Of a stretch of DNA of 64,000 nucleotides, positions 1-9,151 are shown piece by piece. A model generated the notes under the pieces. It was not told the origin of the DNA, searched no databases, and was given only the letters and a program-made list of their open reading frames with translations. Where the stretch lies: assembly GCF_034676545.1 (NCBI RefSeq), contig NZ_JAUCBZ010000015.1:3532501-3596500 (forward strand), read 5' to 3'. Source of the DNA: Pararhodobacter sp. GTDB taxonomy: Bacteria; Pseudomonadota; Alphaproteobacteria; Rhodobacterales; Rhodobacteraceae. A program made the position numbers and the translations under genes. Each line of letters starts with the position of its first letter. Position 1 is the first letter of the stretch.

Positions 1-504
1 GATGATGGAGCGCTGCACGCCCGGCATGACATCGCGCTGAACCGTGGTCTCGAAGGCAACAAAGCGCGCGCCGGATTGCACGCCGACCTTGGCCAACACC
101 TCGGACAACTGCACGCCATTCCACGGCACCACCATCGACCACGCCTCGACACAGCGGAACCGATAGATGCGCTCTTCCACGCTCAGACCATCCAACAGGT
201 CCGCCAAAGAATAGGTGCCGGGGCGATCGACCATGCCATCCACGGTGATCGACCAGGGGCTGGTGACCATTGCGGCCGCATGGGCGGCGGGGTCGTCCTT
301 GTTCCAGCCGAATTCGTAGAAGTTATTATAGGTGGAGATTTGCTCCAAGGTGTTCGGCTCCAGCGCCTGCGCCGAGGCTTGACGGCCCAACACGCTGGCA
401 GCGCCCAGCCCCCCCAACCCCGCCAACACGGCACGGCGGTTCAGGAATACGCTTTTTGGCGTCACATCGTCTCGGGTCAGGTCGTTGGTCCAGCGAAAGG
501 CCAT
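1..504 (-). CDS. msrP: MsrP, methionine sulfoxide reductase catalytic subunit (partial)
   Basis: Periplasmic molybdopterin enzyme that repairs methionine sulfoxide in proteins. The first 168 residues are present; the 3' part runs off the left edge of the window. A twin-arginine signal lies near residues 22-36 (RR at 23-24 followed by a short Gly/Ala-rich hydrophobic stretch), as expected for a cofactor-loaded Tat substrate. The block RFRCVEAWSMVVPWNG holds Cys118, which matches the Mo-ligating cysteine of E. coli YedY/MsrP. The start is the ATG whose complement is 502-504. Its usual membrane partner MsrQ would lie outside the window. Family assignment is firm from the motif; the partner is inference. 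Confidence 0.93.
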   Translation of the reverse strand, partial: MAFRWTNDLTRDDVTPKSVFLNRRAVLAGLGGLGAASVLGRQASAQALEPNTLEQISTYNNFYEFGWNKDDPAAHAAAMVTSPWSITVDGMVDRPGTYSLADLLDGLSVEERIYRFRCVEAWSMVVPWNGVQLSEVLAKVGVQSGARFVAFETTVQRDVMPGVQRSII

Positions 505-802
505 GTCAAACTCTCCTTGCAGCACCAGAGGCGCGGTTGTGGGTGGGGGGCATCGCCCCTGCCCGGTTGGGGCTTCATGTAACGTTACGCGGCCAAACGG
601 CAAAAGTTTCACGGTTCCGGCGCTCAGCAGCCTCATTTTCCATAAACTGTTTGTGACTTGAAAAATTTTCGGCGCGTGGCTTAGGCCGGATTTCGCGGGT
701 TTCAAGGCCGATCCAGCCCGCTAGGACGATGATCCAACCCGGCACGTCCTGCGTTTCCTCTGTGATGCTGACACAAGCATCCTCAACCTCAGAGGACACA
801 CC

Positions 803-1288
803 ATGTTTCGCACGACCACACTTGCTTTGATCACCTCGACCGCCCTTGTTGGCACCGCCTTCGCCGACGGTCATTCCTCGGCCCCAACGATGGATATCGT
901 GGATACCGCCGTTGCAAACGGAAATTTTACCACGTTGGTTGCCGCGGTTTCCGCCGCTGGTCTCGTTGACACGCTCAAGGGTGATGGCCCCTTCACCGTG
1001 TTCGCACCCACGGACGCGGCCTTTGCCGCCCTGCCCGAAGGCACCGTCGAGGCTTTGTTGAATGACATCCCGACCCTGACCGGCATTCTGACCTATCACG
1101 TCGTCCCCGGTGCCGTAATGTCGTCGGATCTGACCGAGGGCATGACGGCACAAACCGTCAACGGCCAGTCGGTCACCTTCACGCTGGACGGTGGCGCGAT
1201 GATCAATGGAGCGCATATCACCATGGCCGATATCGAAGCCTCGAATGGCGTCATCCACGTCATCGACGCGGTGATCCTGCCGGAATAA
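803..1288 (+). CDS. Secreted fasciclin (FAS1) domain protein
   Basis: A 161-residue protein made of a signal peptide (about residues 1-21, ending AFA before DGHSS) and one fasciclin/beta-Ig-h3 domain. FAS1 hallmarks are visible: GPFTVFAPTDAAFAALP near the N-terminal half, the LTYHVVPG box, and the C-terminal GVIHVIDAVILP. Such small bacterial FAS1 proteins are periplasmic or surface adhesion-like proteins of unclear role. The gene stands alone, with a strong hairpin terminator 32 bases after the stop. Upstream, TGATCC (730-735) followed 16 bases later by CGTTTC faintly resembles an ECF-sigma promoter, but this is not strong enough to call. Confidence 0.9.
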   Translation: MFRTTTLALITSTALVGTAFADGHSSAPTMDIVDTAVANGNFTTLVAAVSAAGLVDTLKGDGPFTVFAPTDAAFAALPEGTVEALLNDIPTLTGILTYHVVPGAVMSSDLTEGMTAQTVNGQSVTFTLDGGAMINGAHITMADIEASNGVIHVIDAVILPE

Positions 1289-1320
1289 GTCAGGCTCTCT
1301 CCCAAGCTTGGCTTCCACTC

Positions 1321-1350
1321 GGGTGGCGCGGACAATCGCGCCACCCTTTT
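1321..1350 (+). terminator. Intrinsic terminator after the fasciclin gene
   Basis: A perfect 10-bp stem (gggtggcgcg / cgcgccaccc) with a 6-base loop is followed by four T residues. It lies just past the fasciclin stop codon and at the 3' end of the convergent LysR gene, so it may serve both. Confidence 0.85.
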
Positions 1351-2253
1351 CTATGCGCGTCCGGGCATCGCGGCCCCGGCCGCCATCAGATGCCGCCTCA
1401 GCGCCGCCACGCCACGATTTCGCGCCTGCGCATTGGTGCTGATCGCGACATAGCCGCGCGGCAGCGCCTCACCCACGCCGCCGATGCAGCGCAAACGCCC
1501 GGTCGCCAGATCATCCGCCGCCAGGTGATCCGGGATCAAGGCCACGCCCAAGCCCGCCCGCGCGGCGGCGGCGGCCAGCGCCGTTGTGCCCACCCTCAGG
1601 CCAACCGATTGATCCGGCACACGCCGCACCCCCTGCCCGGCAAAATGCTGCGCCCAATCTGGCTGCACGCCATAATCGCGCCCCCAATCGGTCTGAATCA
1701 GCAACTCGTCCGGCAGCGCGGGCAGAGTGGCCTCTGGCCTCCAGTCAAAGGCCGCGACTGCAACCAGCCGATCCACAAACAGGGGTTCCACAACATGATC
1801 CGGGTAATATTGCGCGCCATAGGTCAGCCGCACATCAACCCCGTCCCGCGCGAGGTCCACCGGATCATCCTCGATACGGATATCCAGCTGCGCGCGCCCG
1901 GCAAAGTCCCGCAAATTCGGGATCAGCCAGAGTTCAGCCAAGGACGGCAGAACCGAAACCAGCAAGCGCGCGCGCCGGGGGGCGGCCTGCAACGCGCGGG
2001 TTGCTGTGCGCAATTCACTCAGCGCATTTTCCACGCTGGGATACAGGGTGCGCCCTGCATCCGTCAGCATGATCCGGTTGCCTTGCCGCAAGAACAATTG
2101 CCGCCCCAAGCGGCCCTCCAGCAGCTTCACCTGCTGACTGACAGCGGCGGCGCTGACGCCAAGCTCTCGCCCGGCATTCACGAAACTCCCGGCGCGGGCG
2201 GCAACCTCGAAGGCTTGCAATGCGTTGAACGGCAGGTGATCGGGTTTCAGCAT
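1351..2253 (-). CDS. LysR-family transcriptional regulator (GcvA/AmpR-like)
   Basis: A regulator of about 300 residues. The N-terminal winged helix-turn-helix starts LPFNALQAFEVAARAGSF and contains the recognition segment SAAAVSQQVKLLE; a type-2 periplasmic-binding-like effector domain follows. I chose the start at MLKPDHLP (2251-2253) because the LysR domain begins directly after it; an upstream in-frame extension has no homology features. It is divergent from the 2OG-oxygenase/M24 pair starting at 2341, so the most likely target is that pair, possibly with itself. The effector cannot be read from the sequence. Confidence 0.88.
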   Translation of the reverse strand: MLKPDHLPFNALQAFEVAARAGSFVNAGRELGVSAAAVSQQVKLLEGRLGRQLFLRQGNRIMLTDAGRTLYPSVENALSELRTATRALQAAPRRARLLVSVLPSLAELWLIPNLRDFAGRAQLDIRIEDDPVDLARDGVDVRLTYGAQYYPDHVVEPLFVDRLVAVAAFDWRPEATLPALPDELLIQTDWGRDYGVQPDWAQHFAGQGVRRVPDQSVGLRVGTTALAAAAARAGLGVALIPDHLAADDLATGRLRCIGGVGEALPRGYVAISTNAQARNRGVAALRRHLMAAGAAMPGRA

Positions 2254-2340
2254 AAGTTTTCCTATGGGGTCCCCAAAATCTAGACCCGTTGCTTTCCCGC
2301 TGTCCAGTGCCCGATACTGCGCGACAGGAGGAATGCACAT

Positions 2341-3129
2341 ATGCGCTACATCTTAAATCTCGACACTTATCCTCTGGACAAACCGCGCAGCGCCGAATGG
2401 CAAGCGCTGGTCGCGCGCTGCCGCGCGGATCTGGCGGCGCATGGCATGTTCAACCTGCCGGGCTTCATGCATCCGAACGTGGCGAAAGACGCCGCGCAAA
2501 GCCTGACGCTAAAGTTTCAGACCGAGGCCTTTCGCCATGAGCGCGCGCACAACATCTACTTTCTGAAATCCATCCCCGAATTGCCAGACGATCACCCGGC
2601 GCTGACGCTGTGCAAGACGTCAAACGACACGCTTTGCCTGGATCAAATCACCGACAGCCCGATGGCGCAGCTTTACGCCTGGCCCGAATTCGCCGAATTT
2701 CTGGCCGCGACGATGGAGAAACCCGCACTCTATACAATGGCCGACCCCTTGGCGGGCGTGAATGTCATGTCCTACCGTGAGGGCCAGTCGCTGAACTGGC
2801 ATTTTGACCGGTCCGAATTCACCACGACCTTGCTGCTGCAAGCGCCCCAAAAAGGCGGCGACTTCATCTACCGCACGGATTTGCGGCGCGACGATGATCC
2901 GAATTATGACGGTGTGGCGCGGCTTCTGACAGGCCAGGACCCCGACGTGCGCAGCCTGACCTTGACGCCGGGCACCCTGAACGTCTTTCGCGGCAAGAAC
3001 ACTCCGCACCGGGTCGGCGATGTGAAGGGGCCCGTGTCACGGGTCATCTCGGTCTATTCCTTCTTTGAACGCCCCGGCGTGGCGTTTTCCGAAGACGAAC
3101 GCCTCGGCTTTTACGGGCGCGCACAATGA
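2341..3129 (+). CDS. 2-oxoglutarate/Fe(II) oxygenase of the ArpA/BesD-like family
   Basis: A 262-residue protein resembling the BesD/HalD/ArpA group of non-heme iron enzymes that act on free amino acids or small amines. The facial triad can be read as His154-x-Asp156 (NWHFDRSEF) and a distal His223 (NTPHRVGD). Family-typical C-terminal blocks are present: DDDPNYDGVARLL, LTPGTLNVFRGKN, and FFERPGVAFSEDERLGFYGR. In the halogenating members the Asp is Gly, so here the retained Asp argues for hydroxylation rather than chlorination. The stop overlaps the start of the M24 gene (ATGA), so the two are translationally coupled. The substrate is unknown. Confidence 0.8.
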   Translation: MRYILNLDTYPLDKPRSAEWQALVARCRADLAAHGMFNLPGFMHPNVAKDAAQSLTLKFQTEAFRHERAHNIYFLKSIPELPDDHPALTLCKTSNDTLCLDQITDSPMAQLYAWPEFAEFLAATMEKPALYTMADPLAGVNVMSYREGQSLNWHFDRSEFTTTLLLQAPQKGGDFIYRTDLRRDDDPNYDGVARLLTGQDPDVRSLTLTPGTLNVFRGKNTPHRVGDVKGPVSRVISVYSFFERPGVAFSEDERLGFYGRAQ

Positions 3130-4380
3130 GCGTGGCCGTTTTCAAAGACGATCGCAAAGCGACCTATCTGAACGCCGAGGGGGCCGACCGCCCGCTCTTG
3201 TCGCCGATCCCCGACGATGTGCTGCACCGCGCGCGGATGTATCGTCTGGGCCGATTGCGCGCGCAGATGGCGCGTGACGATGTGGCGGCGCTGCTGCTCT
3301 ATGACCCGGTGAATATCCGCTACGCGTTTGATTGCTCCAACATGCAGGTCTGGACCGCGCATAACCCGATGCGCTACGCGCTGATCCTCGCCGATGGCCC
3401 GGCGATCATGTTCGAGTTCAAAAGCTGCGAGCACCTCAACATCGGCTTGCCCGGCATCGACGAAATCCGCACCGCAATCACCTATATGTTCATGGCCCGC
3501 GGCGATAAGGCCGAAAGCTACACCGAGGATTGGGCCAACGAGATCGCCGATCTGGTCAAAACCCACGGCGGCGGGAACAAACGTTTGGCCGCCGACAAAC
3601 TCGACACCTTCGCCTGTCAGGCGCTGGCATCGCGCGGTATCACGGTGGTCGAGGGCACGCCGCTGACCGAAGTGGCGCGCGCGATCAAATCCGACGACGA
3701 AATCGCGTTGATGCGCTGGACAATCCGGGTCTGCGAGGCCGGCATGGCGCGGATTTACGATCACTCCACCCCGGGCGTGACGGAACGCGAGTTATGGGCG
3801 CATCTGCACTTTGAAAACGCGCGCTCGGGCGGGGATTGGCTGGAAACCAAGCTGCTGACCGCCGGGCCGAACACCAACCCCTGGTACAAGGAATGCAGCG
3901 ACCGCCCGGTGCAGGCGGGCGAGATGATCAGCTTTGATACCGATATGATCGGCCCCTACGGCTATTGCGCCGACCTCTCGCGCAGTTGGGTCTGCGGCTA
4001 TGGACCGATGAACGACACGCAAAAGCGCCTGTATGCGACGGCGCTGGACCAGATCAACCATAACCTGACATTGGTGCAGCCGGGTCTGGAGTTTGCCGAG
4101 TTCAACGCGAAAAGCTGGCGCATTCCTGAACAACATGTCGACTATCGCTATTCCTTGGCAGCGCATGGCGTGGGCATGGCTGACGAGTGGCCGGTGATCC
4201 CGTTGCATGTGGATTGGGACAACCGCAGTATGTCAGGACGGCTGGAACCGGGGATGGTGGTCTGCATTGAATCGCTGATTGGCGAGGCCGGGTCCGAGTT
4301 CGATCAAACTGGAAACGCAGGTTCTGGTTACGGAAAACGGCTCGGAGCGCCTTGACAGCTTTCCATGGGAAAAGGTCTAG
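3126..4380 (+). CDS. M24 (aminopeptidase P / DddP-like) protein, frameshifted near the 3' end
   Basis: Belongs to the M24 'pita-bread' fold and resembles DMSP lyase DddP in layout: FDP-NIRYA-D-NMQ-W-AHNP-R block near the N-terminus, SFDTDMIGPYGYCADLSRSW supplying metal Asp residues, AAHGVGMADEWP with the metal His, and CIESLIGE with a metal Glu. As written, the frame ends at 4355. Shifting frame near 4305 restores a canonical tail (LETQVLVTENGSERLDSFPWEKV) ending at TAG 4378-4380, including the last metal-ligand Glu. The repaired length, about 417 residues, fits the family. It is coupled to the 2OG oxygenase by an ATGA overlap. Whether it is a true DMSP lyase or another M24 hydrolase is open. 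Confidence 0.7.
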
Positions 4381-5783
4381 CCCCGCGCCGCCGCCACCGC
4401 ATCGAGGGCGGCCTCCACATCGGCCGCCGTGGTGCGGTGGTTGGCGATGGCGGCGCGCAAACAGGTCACGCCACCGATGATCGTTGTCGAAAACACCGCC
4501 GTGCCATCCAGTTGCAAGCTTTGCGCAATGCGGGTGTTCAGCGCGCTCTGGTCTGCCACAGACCGGCTCGCATCCGCGGTGAACACGCATAGATTCGAGA
4601 TCACCGGGGCCAGCAGTGTCATCGGCGCACGCGCCTGAACCCCCTGCCCCATGATCGAGGCCATGCGGCACGTCCGGGAAATCGCAGCGCCCAACCCCTC
4701 GGCACCGTGGGTCTTGATCGCGGCCCAAACCTTGAGCGCCCGGTTGCCGCGTGACAGGTCGAGGCCGTAATCGCAAAACCACGGCTCTCCACCGCCAAGC
4801 CCGGCGTCTTGCGCGGCCAGATAGGACGGGCGCGCCGCAAAGGTCGCGCGGTGCTCGGCCTCGTTGCGGATCAGGACCAGACCCGCATCATAGGGCACGA
4901 ACATCCATTTGTGGAAATCACAGGCGATGGAATCGGCGCGCTCGATCCCGTCACTCAGCGCGCGCCACGGCGCTTCGGCCAAGCGGGTCCAGGCCCCGTA
5001 CGCCCCATCCACATGCAGCCAGACCCCGGCCTCAGCCGCCAGATCGGCCATCGCGTTCAGGTCGTCGAAATGCCCCGTATCCACCGACCCCGCCGTCGCG
5101 ATCAGGGCAAAGGGCGTGAAGCCGGCGGCGCGATCCTCGGCCAATAGTTGTTCAAGCGCGGCCCTGTCGCCGCTCGGCACCAGCCGCAGCGCCTCATGCC
5201 CGAGGCCCAGCACCTCCATCGCTTTTCGAGCCGCATTGTGAAGCCCGTCAAAGGCATAGGCCGTCAGCCGTGCCCCGCCCTGCCCCTTGGCGCGCACCTC
5301 GGCCCCCAAGGCCCGCACCCGTGCGCAAGCCAGGGCGATCAGCGTGGCTTGCGACGTGCCCGCAACCAGAACCCCGCTTGCCCCCGGTGCAAACCCCATC
5401 ACGCCGCGCGCCCAGTCGATCACCGCGCGCTCCATCTCGACCGCGCCATGTGCGCGACCGCCCAGATTGGCGTTCATCGTCGCCGCCACCATTTCCGACA
5501 TCAGCCCGCTGGCCAGGCCTGTGCCATGAACCCAGCCCCAGAACCGGGGATGCGTGTTGCCCGTGCCATAGGGCAGCACCGTATCGCGCAAGATCGGCGT
5601 CAGGGCTGCGACATCGCCCAAAGGCGCACCGGTCAGCGCGTAACCCGCGCGGATCTCGTCGGGCACCGGCTGCCAAGGGTGCTCGGCGGCCTGTTCCAGA
5701 CGATCCACGCAGGCATCCAGCAACTCATGCGCGGCGCGGCGAAACGCATCCCAATCGGCGGGATCAAGGGCGGAGCGGGTCAT
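4377..5783 (-). CDS. PLP-dependent group II (aromatic-L-amino-acid type) decarboxylase
   Basis: A 468-residue pyridoxal-phosphate enzyme of the DDC/glutamate decarboxylase superfamily. Visible features: HPRFWGWVHGTG near residue 78, the AGTSQATLIALACAR segment, the PLP-pairing Asp in WLHVDGAYG (about 256-262), and the Schiff-base Lys292 in ACDFHKWMFVPYDAG. It would convert an aromatic or other amino acid to the amine in the cytoplasm; the substrate cannot be fixed. The start is the ATG at 5781-5783, which overlaps the stop of the upstream xylulokinase gene (ATGA), so the two are co-translated. Its 3' end abuts the convergent M24 gene tail. Confidence 0.88.
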   Translation of the reverse strand: MTRSALDPADWDAFRRAAHELLDACVDRLEQAAEHPWQPVPDEIRAGYALTGAPLGDVAALTPILRDTVLPYGTGNTHPRFWGWVHGTGLASGLMSEMVAATMNANLGGRAHGAVEMERAVIDWARGVMGFAPGASGVLVAGTSQATLIALACARVRALGAEVRAKGQGGARLTAYAFDGLHNAARKAMEVLGLGHEALRLVPSGDRAALEQLLAEDRAAGFTPFALIATAGSVDTGHFDDLNAMADLAAEAGVWLHVDGAYGAWTRLAEAPWRALSDGIERADSIACDFHKWMFVPYDAGLVLIRNEAEHRATFAARPSYLAAQDAGLGGGEPWFCDYGLDLSRGNRALKVWAAIKTHGAEGLGAAISRTCRMASIMGQGVQARAPMTLLAPVISNLCVFTADASRSVADQSALNTRIAQSLQLDGTAVFSTTIIGGVTCLRAAIANHRTTAADVEAALDAVAAARG

Positions 5784-7213
5784 AACCCTTTCACCGCCGT
5801 ATACGCCGCGCGATAGCGGGCATGGGTGTCGGCGAAGGCTGCGCGCAAACGTTGATCCGGCTCGATGCGGCGCGCAATATCGGGCGGCGTGGCAATCTCG
5901 GCCCGCGCACCCGTTGCCGCCATGATCGCCAGCCGCGCCGCGCCCAGGGCCGCGCCGAATTCGCCCTGCGCCGGAACATCCAGCGGAAAGCCCAGCGCGG
6001 TTGCCAGAACGTGCAGCCAGTATGCCGAGCGCGCGCCGCCGCCGATGGCAAGGCAGCGCTGGATTGTCGTCCCGGTCGCCGCCAAGGCGTCGCGGCAATC
6101 GGCAAAGGCAAACGCCACCCCCTCAAGCACCGCGCGCGTTGCGGCCTGTGCGTCGGTTGCATGTTCCAGATTCAGGAACTGCCCGCGAATTTGCGCGTCG
6201 TTATGCGGCGTGCGCTCGCCACCCAGATAGGGCAGGAACAAGGTCCGCGACGGGGCCCGCAAGTCGCCGAGATCTGCGGTCAATTCTGCCGCCGACCGCC
6301 CCGTCAGGCGCGAGAGCCATTGCAGCGCATCCGACGCCGCCAGAATCACGCCCATCTGGTGCCATGTCCCCGGCAGCGCGTGGCAGAAGGTATGCACCGC
6401 AGTGGCCGGGTCCGGACGATAGCCGTCATTGGCGGCAAACAACACACCGGATGTCCCGAGGCTCAGAAACGCCGTTCCATCCTGCACCACACCCGCGCCG
6501 ATCGCCGCCGCCGCGTTATCGCCGCCACCCCCGGCCACGACGACGGGCGGCAGGCCCAGCGCCTGCGCCAAGGCACCCCGCAACCGGCCAGAGGGTTCCG
6601 ACCCCTCGACCAGGCGCGGCATCTGATCTCGGGTGAGGTGGCTCTTGGACAACAAGACCTGCGACCAGTCGCGCCCGCGTGTGTCCAGCCAGCAGGTTCC
6701 GGCGGCGTCCGACATTTCGGCGACATAGTCGCCCGTCAAGAAGAACCGCAGATAATCCTTGGGCAGCAACACCTTGGCAATGCGCGCAAAAATCTCGGGC
6801 TCGTGGCGGCGCACCCACTCGACTTTGGGGGCGGTGAAGCCGGGAAAGACGATGTTGCCGGTGATATCGCGAAACGCCGGGTCGGCGTCAAAGGCCTGGG
6901 CCTCGGCAAAGCTGCGGGTGTCGTTCCAGAGCATACAGGGGCGCAGCACTTGTCCGTCGGCATCCAGCAATGTCGCGCCGTGCATATGCCCTGACAGGCC
7001 GATCCCCGTGAGGGTTCGGCAGTCATTCTGCGCCCGAATGGCGCGCAGCGCGTCCCTTGCGGCTTGCACCCACGCGGCCGGGTCTTGCTCGGACCAACCG
7101 TCGTGGCGGCGCTGAACCGTCAGCGGAACGGTATGCTCGGCCAGCAGCCGCTGGCGCTCATCAATCAAGATCGCCTTGAGCGACGAGGTTCCCAGATCAA
7201 GACCGATAAACAT
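5780..7213 (-). CDS. xylB: Xylulokinase (FGGY family)
   Basis: A 477-residue FGGY carbohydrate kinase that phosphorylates D-xylulose to feed the pentose phosphate pathway. The N-terminal phosphate-1 motif MFIGLDLGTSSLKAILID, the substrate region GIGLSGHMHGATLLD and the C-terminal ATP-site block AIGGGARSAYWLHVLA are all xylulokinase-like. The start MFIGLDLG (7211-7213) is chosen because the FGGY fold begins there. No xylose isomerase or sugar transporter is adjacent; instead the gene is coupled to a PLP decarboxylase, an unusual pairing. Assignment to xylulose is by family resemblance; another ketose is possible. Confidence 0.88.
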   Translation of the reverse strand: MFIGLDLGTSSLKAILIDERQRLLAEHTVPLTVQRRHDGWSEQDPAAWVQAARDALRAIRAQNDCRTLTGIGLSGHMHGATLLDADGQVLRPCMLWNDTRSFAEAQAFDADPAFRDITGNIVFPGFTAPKVEWVRRHEPEIFARIAKVLLPKDYLRFFLTGDYVAEMSDAAGTCWLDTRGRDWSQVLLSKSHLTRDQMPRLVEGSEPSGRLRGALAQALGLPPVVVAGGGGDNAAAAIGAGVVQDGTAFLSLGTSGVLFAANDGYRPDPATAVHTFCHALPGTWHQMGVILAASDALQWLSRLTGRSAAELTADLGDLRAPSRTLFLPYLGGERTPHNDAQIRGQFLNLEHATDAQAATRAVLEGVAFAFADCRDALAATGTTIQRCLAIGGGARSAYWLHVLATALGFPLDVPAQGEFGAALGAARLAIMAATGARAEIATPPDIARRIEPDQRLRAAFADTHARYRAAYTAVKGL

Positions 7214-7292
7214 GTCAGGCCGCCGTGTGTTCACTGCATTTTCGTAACGCCAGCCTAGCCGATTTGCCGCCGCCCGAAACCTCATTCACGCG

Positions 7293-8228
7293 TCATAAAC
7301 CCGATATCAGCGCCAAAACCACGCTGATCGTCACACAAGAGGCCGTCGTGCTGGCCAAAAGCGCCGTTGACGTCACGGCGCTCAGCCCAAAGGGGGCCGA
7401 AAGGATCGGATAAATCGTCACCATCGGCATTGCGGCGAACAGTATGCCAATCGGGATCAGCGTCGGCGGGACGCCCGGCACGAGCATCAGCATGAGCGCA
7501 ACCAGTGCTGGATGCACAATCAACTTGCCAACCGAAACCGCACCCGAGCGCCGCCAATGCCCACTGAACGACATGCGCGCGACGGTCCCGCCGATGATGA
7601 ACAAGGCCAGCGGTGCGGCGACCCCCGCCAGCATCCCCACGGCTTTCTCCACGGGCTCTGCCACCGGCACTCCGGATATCCGGATCAAAACCGCGACACC
7701 GACCGCAATGATCAGTGGATTGCGCAGGATCGCCAACACGGCGTTGCGCAGCAATTCTGACAGGCGCGCCGGTTTGTCACCGGCGGCACTGGCGGCGATC
7801 ATCGGCAAGGGAATCGTGACCGCGCATTCAATGACCACCGTCATGGCAAACACGACCGCCGCGTCAGCGCCAAAGAACAGGCTGGCAACCGGAAACCCCA
7901 TATATCCACTGTTGGAATTCGCCATCCCCATCGACAGGATCCAGGAATCTGGACGGCTTTGGCGCAACAAGAGCCGAACTGCGGTGACCCCCAGCAGCAA
8001 GGTTGCAACCGACCCCAGCAAATACGCCCCGAAAAACGACAGATCGAGCGCCGTCTCGGTGCGCGGGAAGGCAATGGCCGAGATGATCAAGGCAGGCATA
8101 CAGATTTTCAACGCAAACTGGCCAAGCCCGGCGATATGAGCGCCGTCGATATACCCCCAGCGCACCGCCACGACCCCCAGCAGGATCAGCAGGTAAATCG
8201 GAAATGTCGTGCTCAGAATATTCAGCAT
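7293..8228 (-). CDS. AEC-family (auxin efflux carrier-like) transporter
   Basis: A 311-residue integral membrane protein with about ten hydrophobic segments in two repeats. It has the AEC signature of polar residues in the middle of helices (MANSNSGYMGFPV, and LFIIGGTVARMS at the start of the second half). AEC permeases move organic acids such as malate or malonate or amino-acid derivatives. It lies 80 bases upstream of xylB on the same strand and may head that transcript. The substrate is unknown. Confidence 0.88.
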   Translation of the reverse strand: MLNILSTTFPIYLLILLGVVAVRWGYIDGAHIAGLGQFALKICMPALIISAIAFPRTETALDLSFFGAYLLGSVATLLLGVTAVRLLLRQSRPDSWILSMGMANSNSGYMGFPVASLFFGADAAVVFAMTVVIECAVTIPLPMIAASAAGDKPARLSELLRNAVLAILRNPLIIAVGVAVLIRISGVPVAEPVEKAVGMLAGVAAPLALFIIGGTVARMSFSGHWRRSGAVSVGKLIVHPALVALMLMLVPGVPPTLIPIGILFAAMPMVTIYPILSAPFGLSAVTSTALLASTTASCVTISVVLALISGL

Positions 8229-8340
8229 GATCCGCCCTGTGATCCTGATTGTTTTATAGCCCGTCGCAAGCGGATGACCTTGACGGTTTATGCCATGGGT
8301 TTAAGGCTGACAACAACACCCCGAACCGAAAGCGCGCCGC

Positions 8341-9093
8341 ATGGATTTTCTGACATTGATCGCCCCCACCGAGCTGGGCGGCGCGCTGACAGTGGCACTT
8401 CTGGCCGCCAGTTTCGCCGGGTCGTTCATCACCATCGCCTTTGGCATTGGCGGCGGCGTCATGTTGCTGGCGATCATGGCCAGCCTGATGCCTCCGGCGG
8501 CGCTGATCCCGGTTCACGGCGTCGTGCAACTGGGTTCCAACACCGGGCGCGCCTCGGCCATGTTTCGCCACATCCATTGGCCCGCGTTGGGCTGGTTTGG
8601 CGTCGGCGCTTTGGCGGGTGTGGCGCTGGGATCGGCGCTGGTCGTGAACATTCCCGCCGCCTTGGTGCAGATCGGCGTCGGCGTTTTCGTCATCTGGTCG
8701 GTGATTTCCAGACCGCCCGCATGGATGAAACGATGGCCGGTGATCACCGGGGCGCTGACCTCGTTCCTGACAATGTTTTTCGGCGCGACCGGCCCGTTTG
8801 TCGCCACCTACACCCGCGCGCTGAACCTTGGGCGCCACGGCTACGCCGCCACCCAGGCGAGCCTGATGGTCATGCAGCACAGCCTGAAATCACTGGCCTT
8901 CGGGTTTCTGGGGTTTGCCTTTGCCCACTGGGTCTGGTTTTGCACGGCCATGATCCTCGCCGGCTTGGCGGGCACATTCACCGGCCGCCTGGTTCTGGAC
9001 CGAATGACAGACGCCCGGTTTCAAAAATTCCTGAACGCAATCCTGATTCTGATAGCCCTGCGCCTGATCTGGTCGGGCTTTCACGCACTTTGA
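8341..9093 (+). CDS. TauE/SafE-family sulfite/anion exporter
   Basis: A 250-residue membrane protein with about eight transmembrane segments and the TauE/SafE (DUF81) pattern: GIGGGVMLLAIMASLMPP in the first repeat, and FGATGPFVATYTRALNLGRHGYAATQA in two adjacent stretches in the second. Members export sulfite, sulfoacetate or related anions. It is transcribed divergently from the AEC transporter and convergently with pobA. A sulfatase gene lies 13 kb away, but there is no positional link. Confidence 0.85.
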   Translation: MDFLTLIAPTELGGALTVALLAASFAGSFITIAFGIGGGVMLLAIMASLMPPAALIPVHGVVQLGSNTGRASAMFRHIHWPALGWFGVGALAGVALGSALVVNIPAALVQIGVGVFVIWSVISRPPAWMKRWPVITGALTSFLTMFFGATGPFVATYTRALNLGRHGYAATQASLMVMQHSLKSLAFGFLGFAFAHWVWFCTAMILAGLAGTFTGRLVLDRMTDARFQKFLNAILILIALRLIWSGFHAL

Positions 9094-9109
9094 TTGCCAA
9101 TCCAAAGAC

Positions 9110-9128
9110 GCGGGCCGTGTTGGCCCGC
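9110..9128. terminator. Hairpin between convergent TauE and pobA
   Basis: A 7-bp perfect stem (gcgggcc / ggcccgc) with a gtgtt loop sits between the 3' ends of the two convergent genes. There is no T-tract, so it is at best a bidirectional or Rho-assisted terminator. Confidence 0.4.
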
Positions 9129-9151
9129 CTCAGGTGCGATTGCTCGGTGCC

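Noticed and set aside
730..757. TGATCC-N16-CGTTTC as an ECF sigma promoter for the fasciclin gene
   Set aside because: Only the -35 part resembles the Rhodobacter RpoE consensus; the -10 part and spacing do not fit.
2252..2265. ATAAGTTTTCCTAT near the first LysR start, similar to the lig boxes
   Set aside because: It overlaps the start codon of the LysR gene and has T-N10-A rather than T-N11-A spacing, so a shared regulator is not supported.
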